Assembly: GCA_020833055.1 (NCBI GenBank)
Contig: JAJHQZ010000005.1
Coordinates: 1 to 64,000, forward strand
Direction of reading: 5' to 3'
Length of the DNA stretch: 64,000 nucleotides
Source: Candidatus Korarchaeum sp.
GTDB lineage: Archaea > Korarchaeota > Korarchaeia > Korarchaeales > Korarchaeaceae
The notes beneath the pieces were generated by a model. It searched no databases and had not been told where the DNA came from. It was given only the letters and a program-made list of their open reading frames with translations. Numbering within the stretch: position 1 is the stretch's first letter; each line of letters opens with the position of its first letter. Of this stretch, positions 6,441-15,626 are shown in pieces. The position numbers were made by a program, and so were the translations under genes.

Positions 6441-9269
6441 ATGAAGAGGACGCTAGCCCTCCTAATAATACTTTTGTTAGCGAGCTTCAGTACATTGAGC
6501 ACTCATTGTCACGACTTCTCCCCATCGGAAGTCTTCAGTTTGAGGATTTACAGTTCAAAACCCGCTTTTAGCATCCCAAAGCCCATAATATATAATTACA
6601 CGATTTACGTGACAGGAGGTCAGGGGAGCGATGTAATAGCTGTCTCCACAGATGGTAAAGTGCTCTGGTCACAGAACGCCGGTGGCTTCATAGCTACACC
6701 GCTCCTCTTAGTCCCTGATGTCTCCATCAGCTCAACTAAGAAGGAAGCTTGGGTAATAGCTCTAACAGAAGCTCCCGAACTGAGGGCATTGGAAGCTGTT
6801 AATGGGGGGCTGAGGTTGTACGGAGTAGTTCTACCATCGAAATCTGCTGGTGTTCAGCCTGTGTACGCTGGGGATGGTAGGACTGTATTCCTTCCCCTAC
6901 AGAGCTCTATTCAAGCGTTCGATATAAGATCGAGATCCGAACTTTGGTTAAAAAATTTAACATTTAGGATAAGTTTCCTCAAAAACTTGGGAGATAGTTT
7001 GCTCGTCCTGGGGAGGGACGATCTAGCGCTTCTCAGCTCCAAGGGAGAGATTCTATGGGAGAGGAAGTTGAACCAGAGGATAGAGGCTTTCGGTGCGAGC
7101 TCAAGTTATCTAGCAATTCTACTCGAAAATAAGACATTGGTGCTAATAGATGCGAAAAAGGGGACTCATCTCTCCAAGATAGATCTCTCGAATCAACTGG
7201 GGTACAGCGTACCACAAGGGGAATTTCAAATCGTAGGAGGAACTGCTGTTCTCGTTGGATCGAGCGGGGTAATATATCAGATAGATCTGAAGAAGATGGA
7301 GGTCAAGAGATCGATAAGAACATGGGTTGAGCCGGTGAAGCAGCCAATAATAATAGAGAACGCTCTATTTTACTTCGGGAGGGGATTAGTGAGGGAGTAT
7401 CACTTCCCCCTCGGGATAATGCTCTCCGAGGTCAGGATCGAGGGAGGTATGGGGAGCGATCCCTACGTATTCAAGGATCCCAGAAATAAGAGCTATGGGA
7501 TAGCTCTCTTCGATTATTCAGGAGTATTGCATTTACTTAGATTCCCTGAGCTCACTATAAAGATCTTGGATTTGAAGGAAGAGAGCGGGGGTTACTTAAT
7601 CGAGGGTTATGTTTGTAGTACGGCTTCATCAGGATCTAGGGAACTTTTAAAGATTTATACGCTCGATAAGGACGCTAATCAGATAGGTGAAAAGGTAGTA
7701 GGATCTATAGGGCCAGGGGAATGCTCAGCAAGGTTTTCGACATTCTTGCCCGGCGGAGGGGCGCTAGGCTTAATCATGGGGGGCTTCAAGTTCCCACCAA
7801 ATGCTGTGATCGGGATGAGAGCTGAGGATTGGATATCCATGAAGCCCGGAGTCACAGTCACTACTACGAGGCCCGCAGTAATCCCCTCCTTGAGCTTCGA
7901 ATACCCGGAGAGCGTTATCGTCGGTGAGAAGTTTAAAGTGAGAGTGAGAGGTATTAACGGCTGGAACGTCTCTAAACTAACCCTTAAGCTCACTGGGAGC
8001 GGTATAGATGAAGCCGTAAGAGAGATCAGCTCTAGTTATGGGGAGGAATTTGAAGTAGAGCTTGATAGTTTCGCTAGGAGGGTATCTGAGGATGCGAGGA
8101 TCCTCTTAATAGGGGACGGCTCAGTGCTCCGGGATGAGGCCCTGCTCATGAGGATAGAGAGGGGGAAGATAATAGAATCTGTAGAATCTCCATCTAGTCT
8201 GAACTTGAACGAGAGCCTCTATTTGAACTTGACTCTCGTGAATAGATATGGTGAGGGGGAGCAGTTCATAGCGAGAGTGGAGCTGGGTAACTCGAGCGAT
8301 GAGAAGGTTACGATGCCCCTGGCTGCGGGAGGGTCCCAGACTCTTAGGTTCAGCATAAAGCCGAAGGTGAATGGGAGCCTCCAGTTGCTAATATCAGTCT
8401 TCCTGAGCAATGGCACTAAGGTAGATGAGTACTCAAAGCCCGTTATCGTTCTGAAGCCCCCAGTGACTCAGACTCCTCAAACAACGCTCATTACGACTAC
8501 ACCAGCAATCCCTCAGGTCAGCGTGCCTCAGATCAGGACGGAGTACCTCATGGCAGCAGCTCTCTTACTGCTCTCATTAGCGATATCCCTCCTCATAGTG
8601 AGGCCCAAGCCTCCGAAGAGGAGGATAGAGGTAATAGCTCCGATGCCCGAAGTCCCGGAGGTAACTGGAGCCCCGGAGTTAGAGGTTCCAGGGGTTGAGG
8701 AATATCCTGAGATCCCATTGGGATGGGAGGAGGGAGTGGAAGCCCCTGAGATAACGGAGGAGGTCCTACCTAAAGAGGAGATCCCGCCGGAAGAGGGAGT
8801 CCCGGGAGCCCCGCCAGTGGAACTCATAGAATCTATTGAGAGGGGAATTAGGGAACTGAATCTGAAGATAGAGGAGATCAAGAGCAAGCTAGCTGATATA
8901 GAAGAGTTATTAGGGTTCGAAATATCCCCATATAGGCTTGTTGATGCCGAATCTTCCTTAGTCACTGCTGAACTGAGGCTCAGGGAGGGCAATTACGGGG
9001 AAGCTGAGAGGTTAGTGAATTCAGTCAAGCAATCGATCAGAGTACTGGATGAGGAAATTAAGGAAGCTGAGAAAGTGTTCAGAGAGAATTGGAAGGCTGT
9101 AGAGAATAGGATAGATATAATGCTGAGAGTTTGGGGGAAAGCTCCAGCTATGATGCTAACTATGGTCCCTCCAAGCTTCAGGATAGCTGCTCTCGAGAGG
9201 TTCATGAGGATCCATAAGGAGAAGAAACTGGAGTTGAGAGGGGATGAGTTAGTCCTTATCAGCGATTGA
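6441..9269 (+). CDS. Membrane-anchored PQQ-like beta-propeller protein with cytoplasmic coiled coil
   Basis: A 942-residue protein of unknown function. It starts with a signal peptide (MKRTLALLIILLLASFS). Residues ~45-370 contain repeated blades of the PQQ/WD40-like type (VSTDGKVLWSQ, SSKGEILWERKL, LIDAKKGTHLSKIDL). Two beta-rich Ig-like segments follow up to about residue 670, then a Thr/Pro linker (TQTPQTTLITTTPAIP) and one transmembrane helix near residue 700, closed by KPPKRR. The remainder should be cytoplasmic: an acidic Pro/Glu-rich stretch, then about 140 residues of predicted helix and coiled coil. Orientation is inferred from the signal peptide and positive-inside rule. A sensor or cell-surface scaffold is possible. 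Its 3' end overlaps the convergent reverse gyrase by 11 bases. Confidence 0.8.
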   Translation: MKRTLALLIILLLASFSTLSTHCHDFSPSEVFSLRIYSSKPAFSIPKPIIYNYTIYVTGGQGSDVIAVSTDGKVLWSQNAGGFIATPLLLVPDVSISSTKKEAWVIALTEAPELRALEAVNGGLRLYGVVLPSKSAGVQPVYAGDGRTVFLPLQSSIQAFDIRSRSELWLKNLTFRISFLKNLGDSLLVLGRDDLALLSSKGEILWERKLNQRIEAFGASSSYLAILLENKTLVLIDAKKGTHLSKIDLSNQLGYSVPQGEFQIVGGTAVLVGSSGVIYQIDLKKMEVKRSIRTWVEPVKQPIIIENALFYFGRGLVREYHFPLGIMLSEVRIEGGMGSDPYVFKDPRNKSYGIALFDYSGVLHLLRFPELTIKILDLKEESGGYLIEGYVCSTASSGSRELLKIYTLDKDANQIGEKVVGSIGPGECSARFSTFLPGGGALGLIMGGFKFPPNAVIGMRAEDWISMKPGVTVTTTRPAVIPSLSFEYPESVIVGEKFKVRVRGINGWNVSKLTLKLTGSGIDEAVREISSSYGEEFEVELDSFARRVSEDARILLIGDGSVLRDEALLMRIERGKIIESVESPSSLNLNESLYLNLTLVNRYGEGEQFIARVELGNSSDEKVTMPLAAGGSQTLRFSIKPKVNGSLQLLISVFLSNGTKVDEYSKPVIVLKPPVTQTPQTTLITTTPAIPQVSVPQIRTEYLMAAALLLLSLAISLLIVRPKPPKRRIEVIAPMPEVPEVTGAPELEVPGVEEYPEIPLGWEEGVEAPEITEEVLPKEEIPPEEGVPGAPPVELIESIERGIRELNLKIEEIKSKLADIEELLGFEISPYRLVDAESSLVTAELRLREGNYGEAERLVNSVKQSIRVLDEEIKEAEKVFRENWKAVENRIDIMLRVWGKAPAMMLTMVPPSFRIAALERFMRIHKEKKLELRGDELVLISD

Positions 9270-12200
9270 ATTTCCCTATTTTCTCCCTAATTTCATTATA
9301 TAACTCGTCTATGAGCTCTTGATAATCAGCAATGCCTTCCTCGACGCTATCCATCTTCCTCTCGAGAGTCCTAGTCCTCTCCTCGCTTATCAGATCGGGG
9401 AATCTTTCCTTGAGGAAGTTATATACTTCGATCCCAAGCTTCGTCGGTATCAACTTCTGATTCCTCTCTATAACGTAACCCCTCTGAAGTATCTTCTCAA
9501 CTATAGTAGCGTAAGTTGAGGGTCTCCCGATCCCTCTCTCCTTCATCAATGCCACTAAGTTACTCTGAGTGTAGAGGGGCGCCGCTGGGACGGCTTGATG
9601 CTCTATGATGACATCGAAAGTCCCCTCCTCCAGCTTGGGCTCCGGTGCGTAGAGGAAGGGGTACCAATCGATCCACCCCCCTCTGGCCCCTATCAACCTC
9701 GTCACCTCTAACTCGCTCCCCCCTATCCTGACGCTAGCCACTTGCTTGACTAAGGTACCGTCTTTGGATTGGGAAGCGATGAACCTCCTGAATATCAAAT
9801 CGTACAACCTCAAGTGATCTTTAGTCAGACCCTCGATGATAATTATCCCCTCTCTGATATAATCGACGAGCTCTTTAGCTGAGAGAGGTTTAGTTGGCCT
9901 TATGCACTCATGGGCCCCTCCCTCCCCCCACTTCCTGGGTACGAACTCATCCCCTAAGACTAATGAAGCCACTCTGAAGCCAGCGTCACTGACCCTCGGG
10001 CTATCGGTCCTGTGGTAAGTTATCAGACCTGTCTCAAATAGGAATTGTGCTAATTGCATCGTCATATTCGCGCTCATCCTCAGCACTCTGTTAGCCTCCC
10101 CTATCATAGCATCCGTCGTGAATGGGGGAGGCGGTTTCACTACTTCTTCTTCTATCTTGAGCTCTCTTATCTGTATTTTAGAGGCCCCTTCCTCCCCTAC
10201 TTTCCCATCTATCTTCAGAAATATACCATCCCCTTTTATCAAGCTCACTATCCTCTTATTCTGATGCTCCCTGTACCTATCTATCACCCATCCTAAGACC
10301 GGTGTTTGGGCCCTCCCAGCGGATAAGTTCCTCTTCCCGAACTTCCTCTGGACTTCAGCGCTCAACTCGAACCCTATCCATCTATCCTCCACTCTCCTAA
10401 CTATCTGAGCCTCCACCATCCTCTCATTAATCCCCCTCAAGGACTTTAGGGCCTCAACTATAGCTCTCTTAGTCACCTCGTGGAATTCCGCTCTGTATAT
10501 CTCCTTAGATGAATCCATTATGAGTTGATATATGTCCCAAGCTATCTTCTCCCCTTCAGTATCAGGATCAGTCCCTATTATCACTCTAGAAGCCTCGAAA
10601 CTCAGCCTCCTGAGGCTCTCTATTACGCCCCTGCTATCCCTCAGGTCCGTGGAGCCGCACTTAGGACATCTATCCATATCAGTGAACTGATGGCCGCAAG
10701 AATTACAACGCTTTATCGAAGTGTAGACGGGGACGTAAGTCCCGTCCTCAATCAAAACACCGTGGTATCCAATAGTAGTAGTTAGATCTACGACATGCCC
10801 CCCGCTCGCGACTACAGTTAATACGTAATCTCCTGTGGTCACTTCATAAGCCATGAGACCATCTAAGAACCTCCTACTCGGTTTCCCAAAGAAGTTAGCT
10901 ATAGTCCTGGCCTTACTTGGGCTCTCTACAATGAATAGAGCTGTTTTAAGTAAATTGGCTAACTCATATCCTTTTTTAAGGGAAGATAAGAGCCTCCTGC
11001 TCTCATCTATCTCAGATTTCAGCTTCTCCAAGTCGACTTCACTCAGCTGAAGGAAATCTATCTCCTGAGCTCTCGCTCTCTTGATGAAGGAAGTGAGGAC
11101 TGGATCCTCATCCCAAACTAAGCTAGCTCCTCTAGTAATACCACCTGGATATAATCTGGATGTCCTCCCAGATCCCTGGAGATAAGTCCTTATGTCCGGG
11201 ATTATTATCTTCCTACTCTTTATATCTATGATGACATCCGCTAAGCTCGAGATAGAACTTATCTTCTCCTCATCCCTTAAGATATCCTCTATTATCTGTC
11301 TGGCCCTCTTTATATCGTCTCCGCTCGGGTTCCTCCTCAACTTAATCGCTAGTTTCCTCCCCTCATCGCCTAGAGCCCTAGATAGAGAGGAGAAGAGTGA
11401 GATTATAGAGGCGTCTTCCATCTCGCTGACTTCCCTCAATGTTATCTCGAACTTAGGGACTCCGTAGAAGATAACGTACCTTATCCTCCTCGGTAGATCT
11501 ATCCCCCTCACTAAGACACCGTAAGGTCTCGCGGCCCCGATCAAGCAATCTAGCCTTCCCTCGCTGAAATCCCTAACTTTATCCTCCTCATAACCGTGCA
11601 TAACCTCCCCTCTGAATCCAGCTGATTCCACTAAGTCTAGAGCCTCATCAGCTAAGTCCATATCGGGGAGGTAGAGGAGGAAACCCCCACCCATCCCCTC
11701 AATGAAGGGACCCAGCTCGCGTCTCTCCTTCGTATAGATATCGACCACGTTCCTCAGGAGCTCTGGCCTCATTACCCCTACTTCGAATCCCAAGAGGGAC
11801 CTGAATAGGGAAGCCCTCGGCCCGGGCCTCCCTGTAGCTGTTGAGACCACTAGTACGCTATCAGTCCTCTTCCCCACTTCCTTCCCCCTTATAGCGTTCC
11901 AAATATCTTCCTGATCGAATCCCATTAACTGTAGTACTTTATCAACATTTTTCGAGTTCTTTAGGAAGGAATCCACATCGTCAACGAATATGAATGAGAA
12001 TCTATCCACGGATCTCTTGATGGCCTCGTGATTGACCGCTAGGTACTGCGAAGTAGTGAGCAGGATATCGAAATCCCCCGACTCTAGGGCTGAGAGGAAC
12101 TCCTCCTTCCCCCTCATCCCGCTCCTATAACTCAGGACTCTCAAGTCCTTACCGGAGAGTTTAGAGTAATTAATCAAGTTGTAGTGGGCTTGATCAACTA

Positions 12201-12522
12201 GTAGGGATGTCGGGAATATCATATACGATTTCCCGAATCCCCTATAAGCGAAATAAGAACCAGTTATAAGTCCGAAGACTGTCTTCCCGACGCCAGTAGG
12301 CGCTATAGCCGCGAAACTCCTCCTAGCTAGAGCCCTCTTAGCCCACATGAGTTGAGCTTCCCAAGGGGGAGAGCCTATGCAGGACTCGAAGAACTCCTTA
12401 TACTTCTCCAGCTCCTCAGAGATAGCCCTGAGATCTTCCTCTAAGCATGATCCCCTCTCATGAGTTTTGAAGATCTCGTCACCCGGGCACAGCCCTAGGA
12501 ATGCTGCGGGTATCATGATCAT
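9259..12522 (-). CDS. rgy: Reverse gyrase
   Basis: An ATP-dependent topoisomerase that introduces positive supercoils, the hallmark enzyme of hyperthermophiles. The ~1087-residue protein has a helicase-like N-half (Walker A APTGVGKT, Walker B FVDDVD, and a QGSGRTSR motif VI), then a type IA topoisomerase half: Toprim IVESPSKA, the central zinc finger CNSCG...CPKCG, acidic GTDPDTEGEKIAWD, and the catalytic Tyr in GLITYHRTDSPR. The start is ATG at 12522 or 12516, giving MIPAAFLGLCP as in the family. The N-terminal zinc finger is incomplete: only two of the expected four cysteines (LCPG...GSC) are present. A TATA element at 12572-12580 serves it. Confidence 0.97.
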   Translation of the reverse strand: MIMIPAAFLGLCPGDEIFKTHERGSCLEEDLRAISEELEKYKEFFESCIGSPPWEAQLMWAKRALARRSFAAIAPTGVGKTVFGLITGSYFAYRGFGKSYMIFPTSLLVDQAHYNLINYSKLSGKDLRVLSYRSGMRGKEEFLSALESGDFDILLTTSQYLAVNHEAIKRSVDRFSFIFVDDVDSFLKNSKNVDKVLQLMGFDQEDIWNAIRGKEVGKRTDSVLVVSTATGRPGPRASLFRSLLGFEVGVMRPELLRNVVDIYTKERRELGPFIEGMGGGFLLYLPDMDLADEALDLVESAGFRGEVMHGYEEDKVRDFSEGRLDCLIGAARPYGVLVRGIDLPRRIRYVIFYGVPKFEITLREVSEMEDASIISLFSSLSRALGDEGRKLAIKLRRNPSGDDIKRARQIIEDILRDEEKISSISSLADVIIDIKSRKIIIPDIRTYLQGSGRTSRLYPGGITRGASLVWDEDPVLTSFIKRARAQEIDFLQLSEVDLEKLKSEIDESRRLLSSLKKGYELANLLKTALFIVESPSKARTIANFFGKPSRRFLDGLMAYEVTTGDYVLTVVASGGHVVDLTTTIGYHGVLIEDGTYVPVYTSIKRCNSCGHQFTDMDRCPKCGSTDLRDSRGVIESLRRLSFEASRVIIGTDPDTEGEKIAWDIYQLIMDSSKEIYRAEFHEVTKRAIVEALKSLRGINERMVEAQIVRRVEDRWIGFELSAEVQRKFGKRNLSAGRAQTPVLGWVIDRYREHQNKRIVSLIKGDGIFLKIDGKVGEEGASKIQIRELKIEEEVVKPPPPFTTDAMIGEANRVLRMSANMTMQLAQFLFETGLITYHRTDSPRVSDAGFRVASLVLGDEFVPRKWGEGGAHECIRPTKPLSAKELVDYIREGIIIIEGLTKDHLRLYDLIFRRFIASQSKDGTLVKQVASVRIGGSELEVTRLIGARGGWIDWYPFLYAPEPKLEEGTFDVIIEHQAVPAAPLYTQSNLVALMKERGIGRPSTYATIVEKILQRGYVIERNQKLIPTKLGIEVYNFLKERFPDLISEERTRTLERKMDSVEEGIADYQELIDELYNEIREKIGKFNR

Positions 12523-12571
12523 CACCGCGCATTAAGTCTACTATACCCAGTTCTAACATACTGATAGCGAG

Positions 12572-12580
12572 CTTTATATC
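12572..12580. promoter_or_regulatory. TATA element between reverse gyrase and NifX-like gene
   Basis: CTTTATATC lies 29-37 bases before the ATG at 12609, fitting a leaderless plus-strand transcript. Read on the other strand (GATATAAAG) it is about 50 bases before the reverse gyrase ATG, allowing a short leader that contains a GGTGAT Shine-Dalgarno-like site. Confidence 0.5.
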
Positions 12581-12608
12581 GATTTCATTTGGAAAAAGCA
12601 GGGTTGAA

Positions 12609-12971
12609 ATGAGGCTCATATTTCCTATTGGGGAATTAAAATCAGATCTTAAGTTAAGCAAAATTTCAGAAAATCTAGAAAAGGTAAAATTCATTGCAAT
12701 AGTTGAGATAAGTGATTTAGGGCTGGTCACTGATATAGCTCTATTAGAAGTTGGGGGTGAAGTAGAGCTCCTCCCCGAGATAATCATGGAGTTAGAACCA
12801 GATATATTCGTCAGTTATGAGGTATCGAACATAGTGGAAGTCCTAGTGGGGAACGGGACTAAAGTAGCTCTGACATCTTCCGATACACTATATGGAGCTT
12901 TCAGGGACTTACTCCTCGGGAGAGCTAGGGTCCTGCCGAAGGGCGAGGTCTCCCTTAAGTTCGCTAATTGA
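12609..12971 (+). CDS. NifX/NifB-type Fe-Mo cofactor-biosynthesis-like small protein
   Basis: A 120-residue protein that resembles the dinitrogenase iron-molybdenum cofactor domain (NifX, C-terminus of NifB). It has an N-terminal strand (RLIFPIGEL), a central strand region, and the typical closing pattern of a variable-loop helix and SSDTLYGAFRDLLLGRARVL. Archaea carry many short stand-alone members with no nitrogenase, and their role is not established. No conserved Cys or His pair is seen, so cluster binding is unproven. It is divergent from reverse gyrase, apparently leaderless, and followed by a hairpin. Confidence 0.55.
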   Translation: MRLIFPIGELKSDLKLSKISENLEKVKFIAIVEISDLGLVTDIALLEVGGEVELLPEIIMELEPDIFVSYEVSNIVEVLVGNGTKVALTSSDTLYGAFRDLLLGRARVLPKGEVSLKFAN

Positions 12972-12986
12972 GTCGACTCTCGAGTG

Positions 12987-13011
12987 CTGTGATCTCGCTC
13001 TTTTATCACAG
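12987..13011 (+). terminator. Hairpin after the NifX-like gene
   Basis: CTGTGAT (12987-12993) pairs perfectly with ATCACAG (13005-13011) around a 12-base loop that ends in TTTT. It lies 16 bases past the stop codon and could terminate or stabilise the transcript. Confidence 0.4.
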
Positions 13012-13039
13012 TTAAGCTCATTAGGATGGGCTCAAGGAA

Positions 13040-13205
13040 TTTAAGCGATCTTTAAGCAGGAGGAGCAGAAGGTCCCCGGTGCGAGTGATGGAGCTGGTGA
13101 GTATCGGGAATCAGAAGCTGACCTCCTCCCGCCTTCAGGGGAGGTTTGGAGCTACATCCCCCCTTCGAGGGTTCAGCCCCGGGCCGGGCCTTCAGTACCC
13201 CTATC
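13040..13205 (+). other. GC-rich structured non-coding stretch, unidentified
   Basis: Between 12972 and 13319 (348 bases) there is no convincing gene. Two TATA-like runs (ATTTAAGC, CTTTAAGC) at about 13038-13056 are followed by a GC-rich block with potential pairing, including CCTCCC/GGGAGG around CCGCCTTCAG near 13130. The block closes with CCCCGGGCCGGGCC and later ACTCGGGG. The segment GAAGCTGACCTCC...GGGGAGG...GGAGCTAC recalls a degraded IS605-type right end like the one at 441-667, but no coding trace of TnpB is clear. I see no SRP, RNase P, 5S or tRNA signature. It may be a small RNA or a transposon-end relic. Confidence 0.35.
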
Positions 13206-13319
13206 CTAAACGGGACTCGGGGTTATAAGTATGTAATCAAACGGAAGTTTATAATTAATCTTTTTCTATCCATCCCGCCTTGGGAGGAGAGCTTTCAGAT
13301 ATAAAGAGGAGCATATCTT

Positions 13320-14483
13320 TCAGAGCACTACAGCTTGCAAGCCCTTGAGATAGAGCGTCCAGGGGTGCTTAGGATCGAACGGGTGGTCTGGTGAGGGGCC
13401 CATCTCCCCCAATATCTTTATCTCCCTGCCAGCTATTGAAGAAGCTCTCTCCACGATCTTCCTGAAATCCTCCTCCTTTATGAAGAGGCTGCAGGAGTAA
13501 GTGAGTATCATCCCCCCTGGGGCCACTCTAGAGATAGCTGAGGAGTTGAGAGCGACGTAAGCTCTCTTGGCACTATCTACCATCTCCTTACTGGGAGCGA
13601 AAGCGGGTGGGTCTACTATCACTATATCATATAGATCGCAATCACTCTCCAAGAACTCCTTAACTCTAGATCTTATCGCTCTCATCTCGACTGAATTCAG
13701 CTTCATATTCTCGCTCATCTCAGTTAAAGCGTAATCCGATTCCTCGACTGCTGTGACCTTAGCGCCGAAGAGAGCTGCGTGAATCCCGAAGCCCCCGGTG
13801 TAACTGAAGAGATCGAGTACCCTATCCCCGGGGCCGGCTAAACGCTCCACTTCCAATCTATTCATCCTCTGATCTATGAAGAAACCGGTCTTCTGACCTT
13901 CAATAGTGTCCACGTAGAATATAGCCGATCCCTCCCTTATTATAGCTCTCTTCTTATCACCGAACAAGACCTTCCTCTCTATAGGGAGTCCCACCTCCCT
14001 CCTCGGCCTGCTATCGTTCCTCAGTATTATCGAGGAGGGTTTGTATATCCTCTTAATCAACTCAGCTATCCCCTCGATCCTGACATCGATCCCTACGGAC
14101 GTCGAGGAAATCACCACTATATCATCGTAGACATCTACTATAAGACCCGGAAGCTTATCTGCTTCCGTGTGGACCCACCTGAAGAAGTTACCTAGCTTCA
14201 TCCTCTCCCTAGTCCTCAAAGCTTCCCTCAGCCTCTCCTCAATCAACTCCTCGGGGTTTATCAGCTCCTCAGATAGCACCCTGACAGCTATGCTCCCTAT
14301 ACCCTCGTAGAACCCCAAGCCCAACGTATCCCCTGATTCGTCCTTGAGGACTACTAGATCCCCTCTCGAGACAGGCCCCCTTATGGAGCTCAACCACTTC
14401 GCGTATATGTTCAAGTGACCCTTCCTAGCTCTCTCGACACCCTCCCCCCTCAGCACCACTTCCCCTGTAACGCCCCACCTCAA
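13320..14483 (-). CDS. PUA-domain class I rRNA methyltransferase (RlmI-like)
   Basis: A SAM-dependent methyltransferase with an N-terminal PUA-type RNA-binding domain (residues ~1-75), a linker domain, and a C-terminal Rossmann domain. SAM motif I is VLDLFSYTGGFGIHAA, the acidic residue follows in AVEES, and the catalytic region is IVDPPAFAPSK with TYSCSLF. This order matches RlmI/YccW, which makes m5C in 23S rRNA, and its archaeal relatives; the target here is inferred. The start is TTG at 14483 (LRWGVTGEVV), three bases after the upstream peptidase stop, so it is likely the last gene of an operon that begins at 17048. Confidence 0.88.
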   Translation of the reverse strand: MRWGVTGEVVLRGEGVERARKGHLNIYAKWLSSIRGPVSRGDLVVLKDESGDTLGLGFYEGIGSIAVRVLSEELINPEELIEERLREALRTRERMKLGNFFRWVHTEADKLPGLIVDVYDDIVVISSTSVGIDVRIEGIAELIKRIYKPSSIILRNDSRPRREVGLPIERKVLFGDKKRAIIREGSAIFYVDTIEGQKTGFFIDQRMNRLEVERLAGPGDRVLDLFSYTGGFGIHAALFGAKVTAVEESDYALTEMSENMKLNSVEMRAIRSRVKEFLESDCDLYDIVIVDPPAFAPSKEMVDSAKRAYVALNSSAISRVAPGGMILTYSCSLFIKEEDFRKIVERASSIAGREIKILGEMGPSPDHPFDPKHPWTLYLKGLQAVVL

Positions 14484-14486
14484 ATA

Positions 14487-15614
14487 CTATCTCCTCAGGA
14501 AATCCGGTTCCTTCGGGATCCCCTCAGTTAGGGCGATTCCCTTGTTCTTACTCACGAGTACAGTATCCTCTATCCTTATCCCTCCCCATCCCCTTATGTA
14601 GATACCGGGTTCATCTGTTATAGTCATGCCCTCCTCCATAAAGCCCCTCTTCCCGACTAAGAGCCTTATATCCTCATGTACCTCCAGCCCTACCCCATGG
14701 CCCAGGGAGTGGACGAAGTACTCCAAAAGGCCAGCTTCCCTCAATACCTTCCTCGCCTCGATATCGGGCTTCTCGAAAGCTATACCTCGCTTCATATATT
14801 CCATAGCTCTAATTTGAGCGTTCAAAACGGCTTCGTATCTCTCAATGAACTCATTAGGAGGGGTTCCGATGAAGTAAGTCCTCGTTATATCTACGCAATA
14901 CCCCTTGTACTTAGCTCCGAAGTCTATCAAGAGTATATCCCCCTCAGATAACTTCCTCTCGCTCGGTATGTGATGCGCGTTGAATGAGTTCATCCCACTA
15001 GCCACTATAGTCGGGAAGCTGCTCCCATCCGCTCCTAACTCCCTCATCTCGAACTCCAACCTATTAGCTATCTCCACTTCACTCATCTTAGGGACTATCT
15101 CCAAGGACTCGAGAGCTCTCATTGAGATAGATGCGCTCTCCCTCATCAATCCTACCTCATACTCGCTCTTAACGGATCTCATCCTATTCAATTGCTCCCT
15201 CGAATCTATAGTAGCTACGCTCTTCTTCCCCCTCCTGAAGACCCTCCTCATCTTCTCAACTAGCTCCTTCCTCTCAGTGAAATCTATAGCAACTCTCCTC
15301 AATCCCCCAGAGATGTTTAAGAGGGTTTTAAATGGATTGGGCTCCTCTACTTCCTTCTTGTTCGTCCCGAAGTACGGCTTGAATACTTCGACGTGGAAGG
15401 GGGACCTCTCCTTAGCTATCTCATCCCCGAAAGCGTACCTAGCTATTAAGTAGGGCTCTCCGTCTAAGGGCACTGCTAGGAGCTCAGCTTCCATAGTCCC
15501 AGAGAGGTAAAGCATGTTCGGGCCCGGTGCGAAGAGGCTCAGATCCACGTCTCTCCTCGCCATCCATCTCCTCAACCTCCTTATCCTCGACTCGAGTTCC
15601 TCCTTAGGGTACAT
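14487..15614 (-). CDS. M24-family metallopeptidase (Xaa-Pro aminopeptidase/dipeptidase)
   Basis: A pita-bread-fold dimetal peptidase that probably releases N-terminal residues before proline. The 375-residue protein has an N-terminal creatinase-like domain and a catalytic domain with the five metal ligands in their usual settings: the Asp of LLIDFGAKYKG, the Asp of CVDITRTYF, the His of HSLGHGVGLEVHE, the Glu of TDEPGIYI, and the Glu of GIRIEDTVLV. It should act in the cytosol on imported peptides, which fits the oligopeptide importer at 21.6-28.7 kb. The ATG at 15614 lies 12 bases after the upstream stop. Confidence 0.92.
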   Translation of the reverse strand: MYPKEELESRIRRLRRWMARRDVDLSLFAPGPNMLYLSGTMEAELLAVPLDGEPYLIARYAFGDEIAKERSPFHVEVFKPYFGTNKKEVEEPNPFKTLLNISGGLRRVAIDFTERKELVEKMRRVFRRGKKSVATIDSREQLNRMRSVKSEYEVGLMRESASISMRALESLEIVPKMSEVEIANRLEFEMRELGADGSSFPTIVASGMNSFNAHHIPSERKLSEGDILLIDFGAKYKGYCVDITRTYFIGTPPNEFIERYEAVLNAQIRAMEYMKRGIAFEKPDIEARKVLREAGLLEYFVHSLGHGVGLEVHEDIRLLVGKRGFMEEGMTITDEPGIYIRGWGGIRIEDTVLVSKNKGIALTEGIPKEPDFLRR

Positions 15615-15626
15615 AAGGTTGAGAGA

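Noticed and set aside
8528-8992. 154-residue minus-strand open frame, Ser/Gly-rich
   Set aside because: It is antisense to the Pro/Glu-rich linker of the beta-propeller protein, whose codon bias creates it.
13085-13122. C/D-box sRNA (GTGATGG ... CTGA)
   Set aside because: Box C is imperfect and no D'/C' pair or guide spacing could be found.
13040-13205. SRP RNA, RNase P RNA, 5S rRNA or tRNA
   Set aside because: The conserved SRP helix 8, RNase P core, 5S and T-loop sequences are all missing on both strands.
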